The position numbers were made by a program, and so were the translations under genes. Under the pieces are notes generated by a model that had not been told where the DNA came from, did no database searches, and saw only the letters and a list, made by a program, of their open reading frames with translations. A stretch of DNA of 64,000 nucleotides from Prado023 sp963697345 (GTDB lineage: Bacteria; Actinomycetota; Actinomycetes; S36-B12; CAIYMF01): the NCBI GenBank assembly GCA_963697345.1, contig CAVONS010000008.1:558001-622000 (forward strand), in the 5' to 3' direction. Numbering within the stretch: position 1 is the stretch's first letter; every line of letters begins with the position of its first letter. Positions 41,681 through 51,077 of this stretch are shown piece by piece.

Positions 41681-42967
41681 TCAGGCGTCCGAGGAACCCG
41701 CCGGCGTGAGGTTGAGTCGCACGCGGGCCCCACCGGACTCGGCGGAACCGATCTCGATGGAGCCGCCCGAGCGCTCGGCCAGCCGGCGGGCGATATCGAG
41801 GCCAAGGCCGGTGGAGCCCGAGACGGACAAGCCCCGTGTCACCACGTGCGACGACAACAGGCCGCCACCGTCGTCGCTGACCTCGACCCACGCGATGGAT
41901 CCGGCGCTCATCCCGACGGCCACGCGGAAGTCGATCCCCTCATCGGTGTGCGAGAACACGTTGCCGATCAGCGCGTCGAGTGCGTCGCCGAGGTCCCGGG
42001 TCTCGGCGGCCACATGCAGCGGTCCGCGTGGGATGTCGATCGTCAGGGTTCGGTCCTGGTCCTCGGCCAGTACCTGCCAGAACATCGCGCGCTCCCGGGC
42101 CACGGCGCACAGGTCTGCGCTGGCGGGAATGTCCTCGCGCAGTGGCCGGCGCGCCTCCCTGATCACCTCGTCGACCATCCGGTCCAGGTGATCCACGTCG
42201 TCACGGAGCCGGTCCGCGGAGTCCGAGGCGGGCAGCGAGTCGGTGTCCAGACGCAGCGCGGCGACCGGCGTGCGCAGGCGGTGAGCGAGGTCCGCAACCT
42301 CCTCGCGCTCCAGGCCCAGGAGCTCGACCACCCGGCCCGCCAGCCTGTTCAGCGCCCGTCCAGCGTTGTCGATCTCGCGGATGTCACTGGTGGGAACACG
42401 CGCGGACAGCTCGCCGCCGGCGAGCCTCTCGGCCGTGTCCCCCAGGTCACTGATCGGGCGCAGGAAGGCACGGGCCAGCAGCAGGCCCAGCCCCACGGAC
42501 ACGGCCAGCAGGCCCAGTCCGAGCAGCAGCAACGTGATGCGCGCCCCGGTCACGGCACCGGTGAGCTCCTCGTCGCTGACGTAGACGCGCAGCACGGCCT
42601 CGCCGGCGTCGGTGTAGACGGGCACCAGCAGGGCACGCCCCTCGTCGGCCTCGGCGAAGAAGGCACCCTTCGCTCGGGCCAACTGGACGGCCGGGGTGAG
42701 CTCCTCGGGCACCCCGACGGTCGAGTCGTCAGGCAGGAACACGGTCGCGGGGTGGCCGGTCTGGTCGACGAAGGTGGCCACGAGCTCATCGAGCGCCTCG
42801 GGTGGGACCACCGGGATCCGCGACACCAGTGGCTGGATCTCCAGCACGAGCTGGCGCTGGGCGCGATCGACGGCCAGATCGCCGATCATGACCATGAGGG
42901 GTACGAGGAACGCCACCAGGACGATGGACGTCGAGGCAAGCAGCGTCAACAGGATGCGGCGGCGCAC
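41681..42967 (-). CDS. HAMP-domain sensor histidine kinase
   Basis: This 428-aa kinase has an N-terminal transmembrane helix (about 5-28), an extracytoplasmic sensor region of about 110 residues, and a second helix near 145-167. A HAMP domain (ARAFLRPISDLGDTAERLAG) follows. The H-box is DLAHRLRTPVAAL with the phosphorylated His, then N-box DALIGNVFSHT, G1 VSDDGGGL and G2 GSTGLGLDIA. It starts with GTG 42967, 4 bp after the regulator stop, forming one operon. The signal is unknown. Confidence 0.92.
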   Translation of the reverse strand: MRRRILLTLLASTSIVLVAFLVPLMVMIGDLAVDRAQRQLVLEIQPLVSRIPVVPPEALDELVATFVDQTGHPATVFLPDDSTVGVPEELTPAVQLARAKGAFFAEADEGRALLVPVYTDAGEAVLRVYVSDEELTGAVTGARITLLLLGLGLLAVSVGLGLLLARAFLRPISDLGDTAERLAGGELSARVPTSDIREIDNAGRALNRLAGRVVELLGLEREEVADLAHRLRTPVAALRLDTDSLPASDSADRLRDDVDHLDRMVDEVIREARRPLREDIPASADLCAVARERAMFWQVLAEDQDRTLTIDIPRGPLHVAAETRDLGDALDALIGNVFSHTDEGIDFRVAVGMSAGSIAWVEVSDDGGGLLSSHVVTRGLSVSGSTGLGLDIARRLAERSGGSIEIGSAESGGARVRLNLTPAGSSDA

Positions 42968-42971
42968 CGCG

Positions 42972-43649
42972 TCAGGGCTCCACCAGCTTCACGCCGACGC
43001 CCCGCACTGTGTGCAGGAAGTGCGGCTCCTGTGCGGTCTCGCCCAGCTTCCGGCGCAGCCACGACAGATGGACGTCCACAGTCTTCTCGCCCCCGCCGTA
43101 GGAGACACGCCAGACCTCAGCGAGCAGTTCGCGCTTGGTGACGACCTCTCCGGGCCGGGCCATCAGGTAGGCCAGGAGGTCGAACTCGCGGGGGCTGAGC
43201 TCCAACGGCACCTCGTCGAGCTCGGCCGTCCGGCCACGGGTGTCAAGTCGCAACCCACCGACGGCCAACTCCGAGTTGGGGGCGCTGGACGCCGAGCGCC
43301 GCAGGACGGCACGTATCCGGGCATCGAGCGTGTCGGCCGAGAACGGCTTGATCATGTAGTCGTCGGCTCCGGCGTCCAGCGCCCGGACAACCTGTTCGTC
43401 ATCGTCACGGGCAGTCGCGACGATGACAGGCGTGGCGCTGACGGCACGCAGCATGCGCAGCAGCTCAACACCGTCGAGGTCGGGCAGGCCCAGGTCGAGG
43501 ATCACCACGTCGGGTTCGCTGCTGATCGCAGACTGGAGTCCGGCCATTGCGTTGGGGGCCGATTCCACGGCGTGACCCCGGTCGCTGAGTGCGTGGATGA
43601 GGGCAGAGCGGATCCCCGCATCATCCTCCACCACCAGGACCCGTGACAT
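42972..43649 (-). CDS. OmpR/PhoB-family response regulator
   Basis: This 225-aa regulator has a receiver (acidic pocket EDDAG, phospho-acceptor Asp in VVILDLGLPDLDG, Thr/Ala ATARDDD, Lys in MIKPFSAD) and a winged-helix DNA-binding domain with LSPREFDLLAYLMARPGEVV and KTVDVHLSWLRRKLGE. It is the first gene of the kinase operon. It is divergent from a Pro-rich secreted protein gene, a plausible target. Confidence 0.94.
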   Translation of the reverse strand: MSRVLVVEDDAGIRSALIHALSDRGHAVESAPNAMAGLQSAISSEPDVVILDLGLPDLDGVELLRMLRAVSATPVIVATARDDDEQVVRALDAGADDYMIKPFSADTLDARIRAVLRRSASSAPNSELAVGGLRLDTRGRTAELDEVPLELSPREFDLLAYLMARPGEVVTKRELLAEVWRVSYGGGEKTVDVHLSWLRRKLGETAQEPHFLHTVRGVGVKLVEP

Positions 43650-43783
43650 GCGTCCACCGTACGACCTGCGTCCGCGCTGCCCGTGCAGGCTGCGTCGGTC
43701 TGCACGGTGTGGCGTTCACCACGCACTGGCGGTTCGGGGGGCCTTAGGCGGGATTTAGGCGTCCGAAGGGGCACACTGGAGTC

Positions 43784-44614
43784 ATGAGGCACAGTTGGCT
43801 GTCGATCACTGCGTGGGCCGCGATGGCTGCTGGAGCAGCGGCGGTGGGCCTGGCTGCGGTGTCCGCGGTCCGTGATGTCGTGGCCGACACGCCGGTGCGG
43901 GTGCTGACCGCGTCTGACGTGGATCGGCTCCTCAACCAGCCGGATGCCGAGTTGGAGCCACTCGTGACGCTGGCCACCGAGGAGTCGGATGCTGCGGCGG
44001 CCCAGAAGTCGCCCGAGGCACCCGCGGCACCCACGGGGTCGAGCACCACGACTGTGTCCGCGGCGAACTCGGAGCCGACCGCAGGTCGTGGGGAGCGTGG
44101 GGACGCACCGGCCGATCGTCCTGCCGCGAACAGGGGAGCAGGCACCGAGCCGGAGGGAACCTCGGGGGCCGTCGCCGGCGTGGGCCTCGGCGACTCCACC
44201 TCCCCAGAGCCGCTGGCGTCCGCAACTCCCACGATGCCTGCTGATCCGGAGGTGTCGACCGCCCCCGAGCCCACGCCCACCGAACCTGTGGTCGACCCGA
44301 CGGCTCCGGCCTCCCCGCCGCCGTCGGCGTCGCCTGATCCCCCGGTCACGCCCACACCTGAGACTCCGGCTCCCTCCCCGTCGCCCACGGACCCCTCCCC
44401 GAGTGCCCCGCCCTCGGTGGAGCCCTCGCCCAGTGCCTCCCCGTCGGCGGATCCCTCACCGACGGGCCCGACACCCACCACGCCCGGCACGGGTGGGCCC
44501 ACACCCACACCTGCGGCCTCGGTCGCCGGCCCGGCTGCGAGCTCTGGTACACCGAGCGACGCGGCCTCGACCTCGGCGCCGGCATTCCCGATCGGGACCC
44601 CGCCGATTCCGTAG
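43784..44614 (+). CDS. Pro/Ser/Thr-rich secreted or anchored protein, unknown function
   Basis: I do not recognise this 276-aa protein. It has a hydrophobic N-terminal helix (about residues 8-30, AAMAAGAAAVGLAAVSAV), which may be a signal peptide or anchor. A short mixed segment (VRVLTASDVDRLLNQPDAEL) follows, and then more than 200 residues of low complexity rich in Pro, Ser, Thr and Ala. That tail would span the cell wall. It starts 134 bp from the divergent response regulator. Confidence 0.65.
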   Translation: MRHSWLSITAWAAMAAGAAAVGLAAVSAVRDVVADTPVRVLTASDVDRLLNQPDAELEPLVTLATEESDAAAAQKSPEAPAAPTGSSTTTVSAANSEPTAGRGERGDAPADRPAANRGAGTEPEGTSGAVAGVGLGDSTSPEPLASATPTMPADPEVSTAPEPTPTEPVVDPTAPASPPPSASPDPPVTPTPETPAPSPSPTDPSPSAPPSVEPSPSASPSADPSPTGPTPTTPGTGGPTPTPAASVAGPAASSGTPSDAASTSAPAFPIGTPPIP

Positions 44615-44642
44615 CAGCCCGACCGGCCGACCGCTGTGGGGC

Positions 44643-45596
44643 TCAGCCTCGTGTGCGAAGGCTCAGATGGGTCTTGATGACGGCGACCCACACCAGGCAG
44701 GCCAGCAGCATGTGCACCGCGACGAGCGCCCAGGGAACCCCGGAGAACCACTGGGTGTAGCCGACGATCCCCTGGATCACGGCGAGGGCCATCAGCGCAT
44801 GGGACCACCACCGGGCCGGGGCCGGGCCGTCGGTGAGCCGCAGGGCGAGCCACATGGCGACGATGAGGCCCACGAACAGGAGGACGACGTCGGCGTGCAG
44901 CCAGGCGGCCGTGCGCACGTCCACCGGGAGCCGGTTGTCCACATCCGCGTCCCCCGAGTGCGGCCCCGCGCCGGTGACGACGGTCCCGAGCACGACAACG
45001 GCGGCACAGATGCTCACGAGGGCCAGCGAGAGGGCCCGGATCTCGGGGCGGACACGTCGCACGAGTGGCTGGTCGCCCGGCTCGGCAGCACGATGCACAA
45101 GGACGACGCACCCGGCGATGATCGCGGTGGACACCAGGAAGTGGGAGCCGACACTCACGGGGTTCAGGCCGGTCAGGACCGTGATCCCGCCGAGCACGGC
45201 TTGCGCGAGTGTGCCCAGCAGCGGGACTGCGGCGAGCAGCAGGATCGCGCGACGCGGGGGCACTGCCTGTGCCCTCCACCGTGCGCGCATCCTCAGCGCG
45301 CCGACGACCGCGGCGATCGCCAGGATCCCGAGGACGAACGTGAGGAGTCGGTTGCCGAACTCGATGTACTTGTGGAAGGCCTCGGCCTGACCCTGCGTGG
45401 GGACCAGCGAGCCGTCCACACACTCGGGCCACGTCGGGCAGCCCAGCCCGGAGGACGTCACACGGACCAATCCGCCGGTGACCACGATGCCGATCTGTGC
45501 CACCAGGTTGGCCATGAAGAGGCCGCGGACGGCGGGCGTCACGGGTGCGGGTGTGGTGGTGGCGCGATCTGCCACAGAGCTGTTGGAGGCGAGCAC
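44643..45596 (-). CDS. ctaA: haem A synthase (COX15/CtaA family)
   Basis: CtaA (317 aa) oxidises haem O to haem A for cytochrome oxidase. Eight transmembrane helices are visible, with the conserved periplasmic cysteine pair in SSGLGCPTWPECVDGS and haem-ligand histidines in HKYIEFGNRLLTF, GSHFLVS, LHADVVLLFVG and VHMLLACL. GTG 45596 is chosen (VLASNSSVADRATTT); an upstream extension in frame looks non-coding. It is transcribed away from the neighbouring ABC genes' start. Confidence 0.92.
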   Translation of the reverse strand: MLASNSSVADRATTTPAPVTPAVRGLFMANLVAQIGIVVTGGLVRVTSSGLGCPTWPECVDGSLVPTQGQAEAFHKYIEFGNRLLTFVLGILAIAAVVGALRMRARWRAQAVPPRRAILLLAAVPLLGTLAQAVLGGITVLTGLNPVSVGSHFLVSTAIIAGCVVLVHRAAEPGDQPLVRRVRPEIRALSLALVSICAAVVVLGTVVTGAGPHSGDADVDNRLPVDVRTAAWLHADVVLLFVGLIVAMWLALRLTDGPAPARWWSHALMALAVIQGIVGYTQWFSGVPWALVAVHMLLACLVWVAVIKTHLSLRTRG

Positions 45597-45640
45597 AGGA
45601 CAAGGGTAGTTCGCGTCCCGCCATCCGCGGTGGGCGGCTG

Positions 45641-46417
45641 CTACTCCCAGCGGAACGTGCGCACCGACACCGCGATCCCACTCACGGCCCAGGCGACCAG
45701 GATCAGGATCGGGCCCCACGGGGTCCCGACGTCTCCCGAGGGAGCGCCCATGAGGGTGCGCAGGGCATCACCGAGCGCGGCACTGGGCAGGAACTGCACG
45801 AACCCAGCCATCACATCCGGGAGCCGGTCGGTGGGCAGCACCGTGCCACCGGCGAGGAGCAGCAGCAGGAAGATCCCGTTGGCGACCGCCAGGGTGGCCT
45901 CCGCCCGCAGCAGGCCGGCGAGCGCGAAGCCCCAGGCGCCCAGGGCCACGGTCCCCAGGACGATCGTGGCGATGAGCACGAGCGGCTCGGCCACGGTCCG
46001 GGACCACCCCAGCAGCATGGCCACGACCGTGACAAGGACCAGTTGCACCACGATGACGGCGAAGGTGGCCGTGGTCTTGCCCACGAGCAGCCCGGAGCGG
46101 CCCAGGGGAGTGGCGCCGAGGAACTTCAGCACGCCGGAGCGACGCTCGAAGCCGGTGGCGATCGCAGTGGCGGTGAACGCCGTGGACAGGATCGCCAGGG
46201 CCATCACACCGGGGGTCGCCTCCTCGATCTCGGCCAGCCCGAGCTGGGTGACCGCGAGCAGCACGGCCACCGGGATGATCAGTGTCAGCAGGATCTGCTC
46301 GCCGTTGGTCATCAGGAGGCGCCACTCGAGCCGTGACTGGGCCCACCACCTGGCCGCCACGGGAGCCGGCTGTGGCGCCGGCGTGAGATCCAGGGCAGTA
46401 CCTCGCGGGGCCGTCAT
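45641..46417 (-). CDS. ABC-2 type exporter, permease subunit
   Basis: This 258-aa integral membrane protein has about six helices, including ILLTLIIPVAVLLAVTQLGL, FAVIVVQLVLVTVVAML, and GIFLLLLLAGGTVLPTDRL, and fits ABC-2 type transport permeases. Its ATG 46417 overlaps the stop of the ATPase gene (ATGA), so they form one exporter. The cargo is unknown; position upstream of ctaA and next to SUF genes is common in actinobacteria. Confidence 0.88.
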   Translation of the reverse strand: MTAPRGTALDLTPAPQPAPVAARWWAQSRLEWRLLMTNGEQILLTLIIPVAVLLAVTQLGLAEIEEATPGVMALAILSTAFTATAIATGFERRSGVLKFLGATPLGRSGLLVGKTTATFAVIVVQLVLVTVVAMLLGWSRTVAEPLVLIATIVLGTVALGAWGFALAGLLRAEATLAVANGIFLLLLLAGGTVLPTDRLPDVMAGFVQFLPSAALGDALRTLMGAPSGDVGTPWGPILILVAWAVSGIAVSVRTFRWE

Positions 46418-47358
46418 CCTTCTGCCACCCCCTCCGGGCCGGACTGCGCGCCCTTGCTGCGTGCGGTGATCTCGAAGTAGGCCTCGGCCAGGGAGCCCCC
46501 GATGGTGCTGAGCTCCTCGGGCATCGCTGCCTGCTCGGCACACCATGCCGTCACTGTGGCCACGATCTCCGGGGTCACGGTCCCCTGGATCCGGTACTCA
46601 CCTGGGCTGGGCTCCGTCACCACGAGGCCACCGGTGAGCCTGCCTGTGAGGGCGTCGACAGCCAGGCCGGGCCGGGATCGGAAGCGCAGGCCCGGGGAGC
46701 CGGCGGTCAACTCCGACACCGTGCCACTGGCCGCCAGCCGGCCGCGGTCGATGACGATCACGTGGTCGGCCAGCGCCTGCGCCTCGTCGAGCAGGTGGGT
46801 GCTCATCACGACACCCACCCCGGCGTCACGCAGCTCCTTGATCAGGGCCCACACCTCGATCCGGGACTCAGGGTCCAGACCTGTTGTGGGCTCGTCGAGG
46901 AAGGCAACCTCCGGGCGACCGATGAGGGCGCAGCCGAGAGCGAGCTTCTGCTGCTCACCCCCGGACAGCCGGCGGTAGGGGGTCCGAGCCACCGTCGACA
47001 GGCCCAGGCGCTCGGTGAGGGCGTCGACGGGCAGTGGGTGGGCGTAGAGGCGGGCCACGTGCCGGAGCATGTCGGTGGTTCGCAGCGCGGGCCAGACCCC
47101 GCCGGACTGCAGCATGACACCGACCCGCGGGGCCAGTTCGGCACGGTCCCTGCGTGGATCACGACCCAGGACTCGGACCTGGCCGGCCTGGGCGGACCGG
47201 AAGCCCTCGGCAGTCTCCATGGTCGTCGTCTTGCCGGCGCCGTTGGGTCCCAGGACCACGGTGATCGCACCCACATGTGCTGCGGCAGACAGGTCGTCGA
47301 CGACGGTGCGCCCGCCATAGGCCATGGTGAGGTCGGTGATCTCCACGGCGGCGGGCAC
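46414..47358 (-). CDS. ABC exporter, ATP-binding subunit
   Basis: This 314-aa DRA-type ATPase has Walker A VLGPNGAGKTTTMETAEG, Q-loop GVMLQSGGVWP, signature RRLSGGEQQKLALG, Walker B VAFLDEPTTGLDPESR and H-loop MSTHLLDEAQ. A C-terminal extension of about 90 residues follows, typical of drug and lipid exporters. It is divergent from sufR (87 bp between starts), in the same region as the candidate SufR operator. Confidence 0.94.
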   Translation of the reverse strand: MPAAVEITDLTMAYGGRTVVDDLSAAAHVGAITVVLGPNGAGKTTTMETAEGFRSAQAGQVRVLGRDPRRDRAELAPRVGVMLQSGGVWPALRTTDMLRHVARLYAHPLPVDALTERLGLSTVARTPYRRLSGGEQQKLALGCALIGRPEVAFLDEPTTGLDPESRIEVWALIKELRDAGVGVVMSTHLLDEAQALADHVIVIDRGRLAASGTVSELTAGSPGLRFRSRPGLAVDALTGRLTGGLVVTEPSPGEYRIQGTVTPEIVATVTAWCAEQAAMPEELSTIGGSLAEAYFEITARSKGAQSGPEGVAEG

Positions 47359-47409
47359 GACAGGAGTCTAGGGCGAGCCCGCGGCCCGGGCTTCCATGCG
47401 GACCCCGGA

Positions 47410-47437
47410 TGTTGCGGTTCCCGGGAAATACGCAACA
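47410..47437. promoter_or_regulatory. candidate SufR operator (inverted repeat)
   Basis: TGTTGCG (47410-47416) and CGCAACA (47431-47437) are perfect 7-bp arms separated by 14 bp, ending 8 bp before the sufR GTG start. The spacer contains a second palindrome, TTCCCGGGAA (47418-47427). Autoregulation of suf operons by SufR through an inverted repeat at this place is well known; a CAAC/GTTG core resembles the cyanobacterial SufR site. Confidence 0.6.
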
Positions 47438-47445
47438 ATGGCGTT

Positions 47446-48165
47446 GTGGAAATGATCACTGGTGCTCCTGCGCGCGTGGCACGAGCCCTGCTCGACGTGG
47501 GCCAGGCGACCGTTGCCGAGCTCGCGGAGCGACTGGAGCTCAGCGGCGCCGCTGTGCGCAAGCACATGGATGATCTCGTCGAGGCGGGCATGGCGCAGGC
47601 GTCGGACCGCCCATCCTTCGGGCCCGACAACCGTCGCCGGGGTCGCGGCCGCCCAGCCCGCTACTACCACCTGACCCCAGCCGGGCGGGAGAGCTTCGGC
47701 AACGCCTATGACGACGTCGCTGTCGGGGCGCTGCGCTTCCTCGCCGAGACCGGCGGGGACGACGCGGTGATGGCGTTCGCTCGCCGCCGGGTCTCGGACC
47801 TGGAGCGGCGCTACGCCGACCTCATCGACGTCAGCGAACCCCTGGACGTCCAGGCGGAGGTCCTGGCCGACGCCCTGGCAGCCGACGGCTATGCGGCAGT
47901 GATGGTGCCCGGATCCAACGGGGTCCAGCTCTGCCAGAACAACTGCCCGGTGGCGCACGTGGCACAGGAGTTCCCGCAGTTCTGCGAGGCCGAGACCGAG
48001 GCCTTCGGCCGGCTCCTGGGCACGCACGTCATGCGCCTGGCGACACTGGCCCACGGCGACGCGGTCTGTACGACACACATCCCCACCATTTCAGGGACAC
48101 AGGAGCCGGCATCGCAGGGTGCTGGTTCATCCGGTCAGGACAGCCAAGGAAGGACGACCCCATGA
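47446..48165 (+). CDS. sufR: Fe-S-sensing SUF operon repressor SufR
   Basis: SufR (239 aa) has an N-terminal winged helix (RVARALLDVGQATVAELAER then LSGAAVRKHMDDLVEAG). A C-terminal [4Fe-4S] site holds the cysteines of LCQNNCPVAH and FPQFCEAE. A further Cys is in AVCTTHIP. Cluster-loaded SufR represses suf; cluster loss relieves it. GTG 47446 or ATG 47452 can start it. It ends 4 bp into the sufB start, and the unit runs through sufT. Confidence 0.9.
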   Translation: MEMITGAPARVARALLDVGQATVAELAERLELSGAAVRKHMDDLVEAGMAQASDRPSFGPDNRRRGRGRPARYYHLTPAGRESFGNAYDDVAVGALRFLAETGGDDAVMAFARRRVSDLERRYADLIDVSEPLDVQAEVLADALAADGYAAVMVPGSNGVQLCQNNCPVAHVAQEFPQFCEAETEAFGRLLGTHVMRLATLAHGDAVCTTHIPTISGTQEPASQGAGSSGQDSQGRTTP

Positions 48166-49571
48166 CGGTCAACACTGAGCAGCTCGAGGGCTTGGGCACC
48201 TACGAGTACGGCTGGTCCGACTCCGACTCCGCGGGAGCCACCGCCAAGCGTGGGCTGTCCGAGGCAGTGGTGCGTGACATCTCGGCCAAGAAGTCCGAGC
48301 CGCAGTGGATGCTGGACATGCGCCTGAAGGGGCTGCGCCTGTTCGAGCGCAAGCCGATGCCGACATTCGGGGCCGACCTCTCGGGGATCGACTTCGACAA
48401 CATCAAGTACTTCGTGCGCTCCACCGAGAAGCAGGCGGCCAGCTGGGAGGACCTCCCGGACGACATCAAGAACACCTACGACCGGCTCGGGATCCCCGAG
48501 GCTGAGAAGCAGCGCCTCGTGGCCGGTGTGGCCGCCCAGTACGAGTCCGAGGTCGTCTACCACAAGATCCGCGAGGACCTCGAGGAGCAGGGCGTCATCT
48601 TCCTGGACACCGATACCGGGCTGCGCGAGCACGAGGAGTTGTTCAAGGAGTACTTCGGCACGGTGATCCCGGTCGGCGACAACAAGTTCTCGGCGCTGAA
48701 CACCTCCGTGTGGTCGGGAGGCTCGTTCATCTACGTGCCGCCCGGCGTGAACGTGGAGATCCCGCTGCAGGCCTACTTCCGGATCAACACGGAGAACATG
48801 GGGCAGTTCGAGCGGACGCTGATCATCGTCGACGAGGGCGCCTACGTGCACTACGTCGAGGGATGCACCGCCCCCATCTACTCCAGTGACTCGCTGCACT
48901 CAGCGGTCGTGGAGATCATCGTCAAGAAGGGCGCTCGCTGTCGCTACACCACGATCCAGAACTGGTCGAACAACGTCTACAACCTGGTGACCAAGCGGGC
49001 CGTGGCCCACGAGGGCGCGACCATGGAGTGGATCGACGGGAACATCGGGTCCAAGGTCACCATGAAGTACCCGGCCGTGTGGCTGATGGGTCCCCATGCC
49101 AAGGGCGAGACTCTCTCGATCGCCTTCGCCGGTGAGGGTCAGCATCAGGACGCCGGCTCGAAGATGGTCCACGCGGCGCCCTACACGTCCTCGGCCATCG
49201 TGTCGAAGTCAGTGGCGCGCGGTGGCGGACGCACCTCGTACCGGGGCCTCGTGCAGATCCAGGAGCAGGCCCACCACTCGCAGTCCACGGTGCGCTGTGA
49301 CGCCCTGTTGGTCGATGACATCTCCCGCTCCGACACCTACCCGTACGTCGATGTCCGTGTCGACGACGTGGCCATGGGGCACGAGGCAACGGTGAGCAAG
49401 GTCTCGGAGGACCAGCTGTTCTACCTCATGAGTCGCGGCATGACCGAGGAGGAGGCCATGGCCATGATCGTGCGCGGGTTCATCGAGCCCATCGCGCGCG
49501 AGCTGCCCATGGAGTACGCCCTCGAGCTCAACCGCCTGATCGAGCTGCAGATGGAAGGAGCAGTCGGCTGA
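48162..49571 (+). CDS. sufB: Fe-S cluster assembly scaffold SufB
   Basis: SufB (469 aa) is the scaffold of the SufBC2D complex where clusters form. It has the right-handed beta-helix core with FIYVPPGVNVEIPLQAYFRI, YVHYVEGCTAP with the conserved Cys, GRTSYRGLVQIQE and the C-terminal SRGMTEEEAMAMIVRGF. ATG 48162 overlaps the sufR stop and its stop overlaps the sufD ATG. Confidence 0.97.
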   Translation: MTVNTEQLEGLGTYEYGWSDSDSAGATAKRGLSEAVVRDISAKKSEPQWMLDMRLKGLRLFERKPMPTFGADLSGIDFDNIKYFVRSTEKQAASWEDLPDDIKNTYDRLGIPEAEKQRLVAGVAAQYESEVVYHKIREDLEEQGVIFLDTDTGLREHEELFKEYFGTVIPVGDNKFSALNTSVWSGGSFIYVPPGVNVEIPLQAYFRINTENMGQFERTLIIVDEGAYVHYVEGCTAPIYSSDSLHSAVVEIIVKKGARCRYTTIQNWSNNVYNLVTKRAVAHEGATMEWIDGNIGSKVTMKYPAVWLMGPHAKGETLSIAFAGEGQHQDAGSKMVHAAPYTSSAIVSKSVARGGGRTSYRGLVQIQEQAHHSQSTVRCDALLVDDISRSDTYPYVDVRVDDVAMGHEATVSKVSEDQLFYLMSRGMTEEEAMAMIVRGFIEPIARELPMEYALELNRLIELQMEGAVG

Positions 49572-50750
49572 TGTCCGCTGTTGAGGAGCGCGAGGTCAGC
49601 CTGACCCCCGCCAAGGACCTGCTGCCCAGGATCACCTCCCGGGACCTCGACTCAGTTCCCCATGCCCTCCGGGCGCGAGGAGGTCTGGCGCTTCACGCCG
49701 CTGCCCGCCTTCGCCCGGGTCCTGTCCGGGGACGCCTCCGAGTCCGAGCTGAGCCGGGATGCGGACCTGCCTGCCGGGGTCACCCTCGTGGAACTCGAGG
49801 CAGATGCAGCCCTGCTCGACACTCTGCCCATGCCCGCGGATCGCGCGGCTGCGATCGCCGTGGCCAACGCCGGCAGGGCCCTGCACCTGTCGATCCCCGC
49901 GGACGCTGAGCTCGCCGAGCCCGTGGTGGTCAACCTCACGGGCGCCGGCGGTCTGTCGCACGGCCAGCTCGTGATCGAGGCCGGCGCCAACGCGCGCGCG
50001 ACGGTCGTCCTGCAGCACAGGGGAAGCGCCCACTACTCGGAGCACACCTCGGTGCTGATCGGGGACGGTGCGGCCCTGGACCTCGTCCACATCCAGACCT
50101 GGGACGACGAGTCGGTCCACGCCGGCCAGGTCGCCATCCGCCTCGGGCGCGACGCCCGGGTCCGGTCGACCCAGGTCAGCCTCGGCGGGCGTGCGATCAG
50201 GATGGTCGAATCGGTCGAGTATGCGGGGCCCGGAGGGGACGCCGAGCTGATCGGCGTCTACTTCGCCGATGACGGCCAGCACATCGAGCACCGGCTGTTC
50301 GTCGACCACAGCGTTCCCGACTGTCGCAGCAACGTGCTGTACAAGGGTGCGCTGCAGGGCGAGGGCGCGCACACCGTGTGGGTCGGCGATGTCCTGATCA
50401 GGGCGGCGGCGACGGGGACCAACACCTACGAGCTCAACCGGAACCTGGTCCTGACCGAGGGTGCCCGCGCCGACTCCGTGCCCAACCTCGAGATCGAGAC
50501 CGGTGAGATCGCCGGAGCGGGGCACGCCTCGGCGACGGGCCGTTTCGACGACGAGCAGCTGTTCTACCTGATGAGCCGTGGAGTGCCTGAGTCCGTGGCC
50601 CGACGGCTTGTCGTGCGCGGCTTCTTCGCCGACGTCATCAACCGCATCGGAGTGCCGCAGGTCGAGGCGCAGCTGCTCGCCGCCGTGGATGCCGAGCTCG
50701 GCTCGGTCGACCCGCTCTACGAGTTCAGTGACAGCGAGGGCCCCCTGTGA
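49571..50750 (+). CDS. sufD: Fe-S cluster assembly protein SufD (one frameshift)
   Basis: SufD is the SufB paralogue in the SufBC2D complex. The N-terminus from ATG 49571 runs to RDLDSVP; at a CCCC run (49658-49661) one extra C shifts the frame, which resumes MPSGREEVWRFTPL. The beta-helix core (TVVLQHRGSAHYSEHTSVL) and the C-terminal SRGVPESVARRLVVRGF are intact. Corrected length is 392 aa, normal. This is the one shift that falls in a homopolymer. Confidence 0.92.
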
Positions 50751-51055
50751 GCGTCCACCACGTCTGCACCACTGCCGAGGTGCCCCCGGGCACGGCTCGC
50801 CGTGTCGAGGTCGACGGCCGCCCCATCGCCGTGGTCAACACCGAGGGGCAGTGGTTCGCCGTCTCCGACATCTGCAGCCACGCCGACGTCTCCCTGGCCG
50901 AGGGCGAGGTCGACGGCTGCACTCTCGAGTGCTGGCTGCACGGGTCGCGCTTCGACCTGCGCACCGGCCAGCCCAGCGGCCCGCCGGCCACCACCTCCAT
51001 CCCCACCTACCCCGTCCACGTCGAAGGCGACGCCGTCTTCGTGACCGTCGCCTGA
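50747..51055 (+). CDS. Rieske-type ferredoxin of the SUF operon
   Basis: This 102-aa protein is a small Rieske [2Fe-2S] ferredoxin with ligand motifs ICSHADVS and CWLHGSRFDLRTG. It is the kind found in actinobacterial suf operons between sufD and sufC. It may supply electrons for cluster assembly; the partner is unknown. GTG 50747 overlaps the sufD stop. Confidence 0.93.
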   Translation: MSVHHVCTTAEVPPGTARRVEVDGRPIAVVNTEGQWFAVSDICSHADVSLAEGEVDGCTLECWLHGSRFDLRTGQPSGPPATTSIPTYPVHVEGDAVFVTVA

Positions 51056-51077
51056 CCGGCGAGAACTGGAGCAGCCA

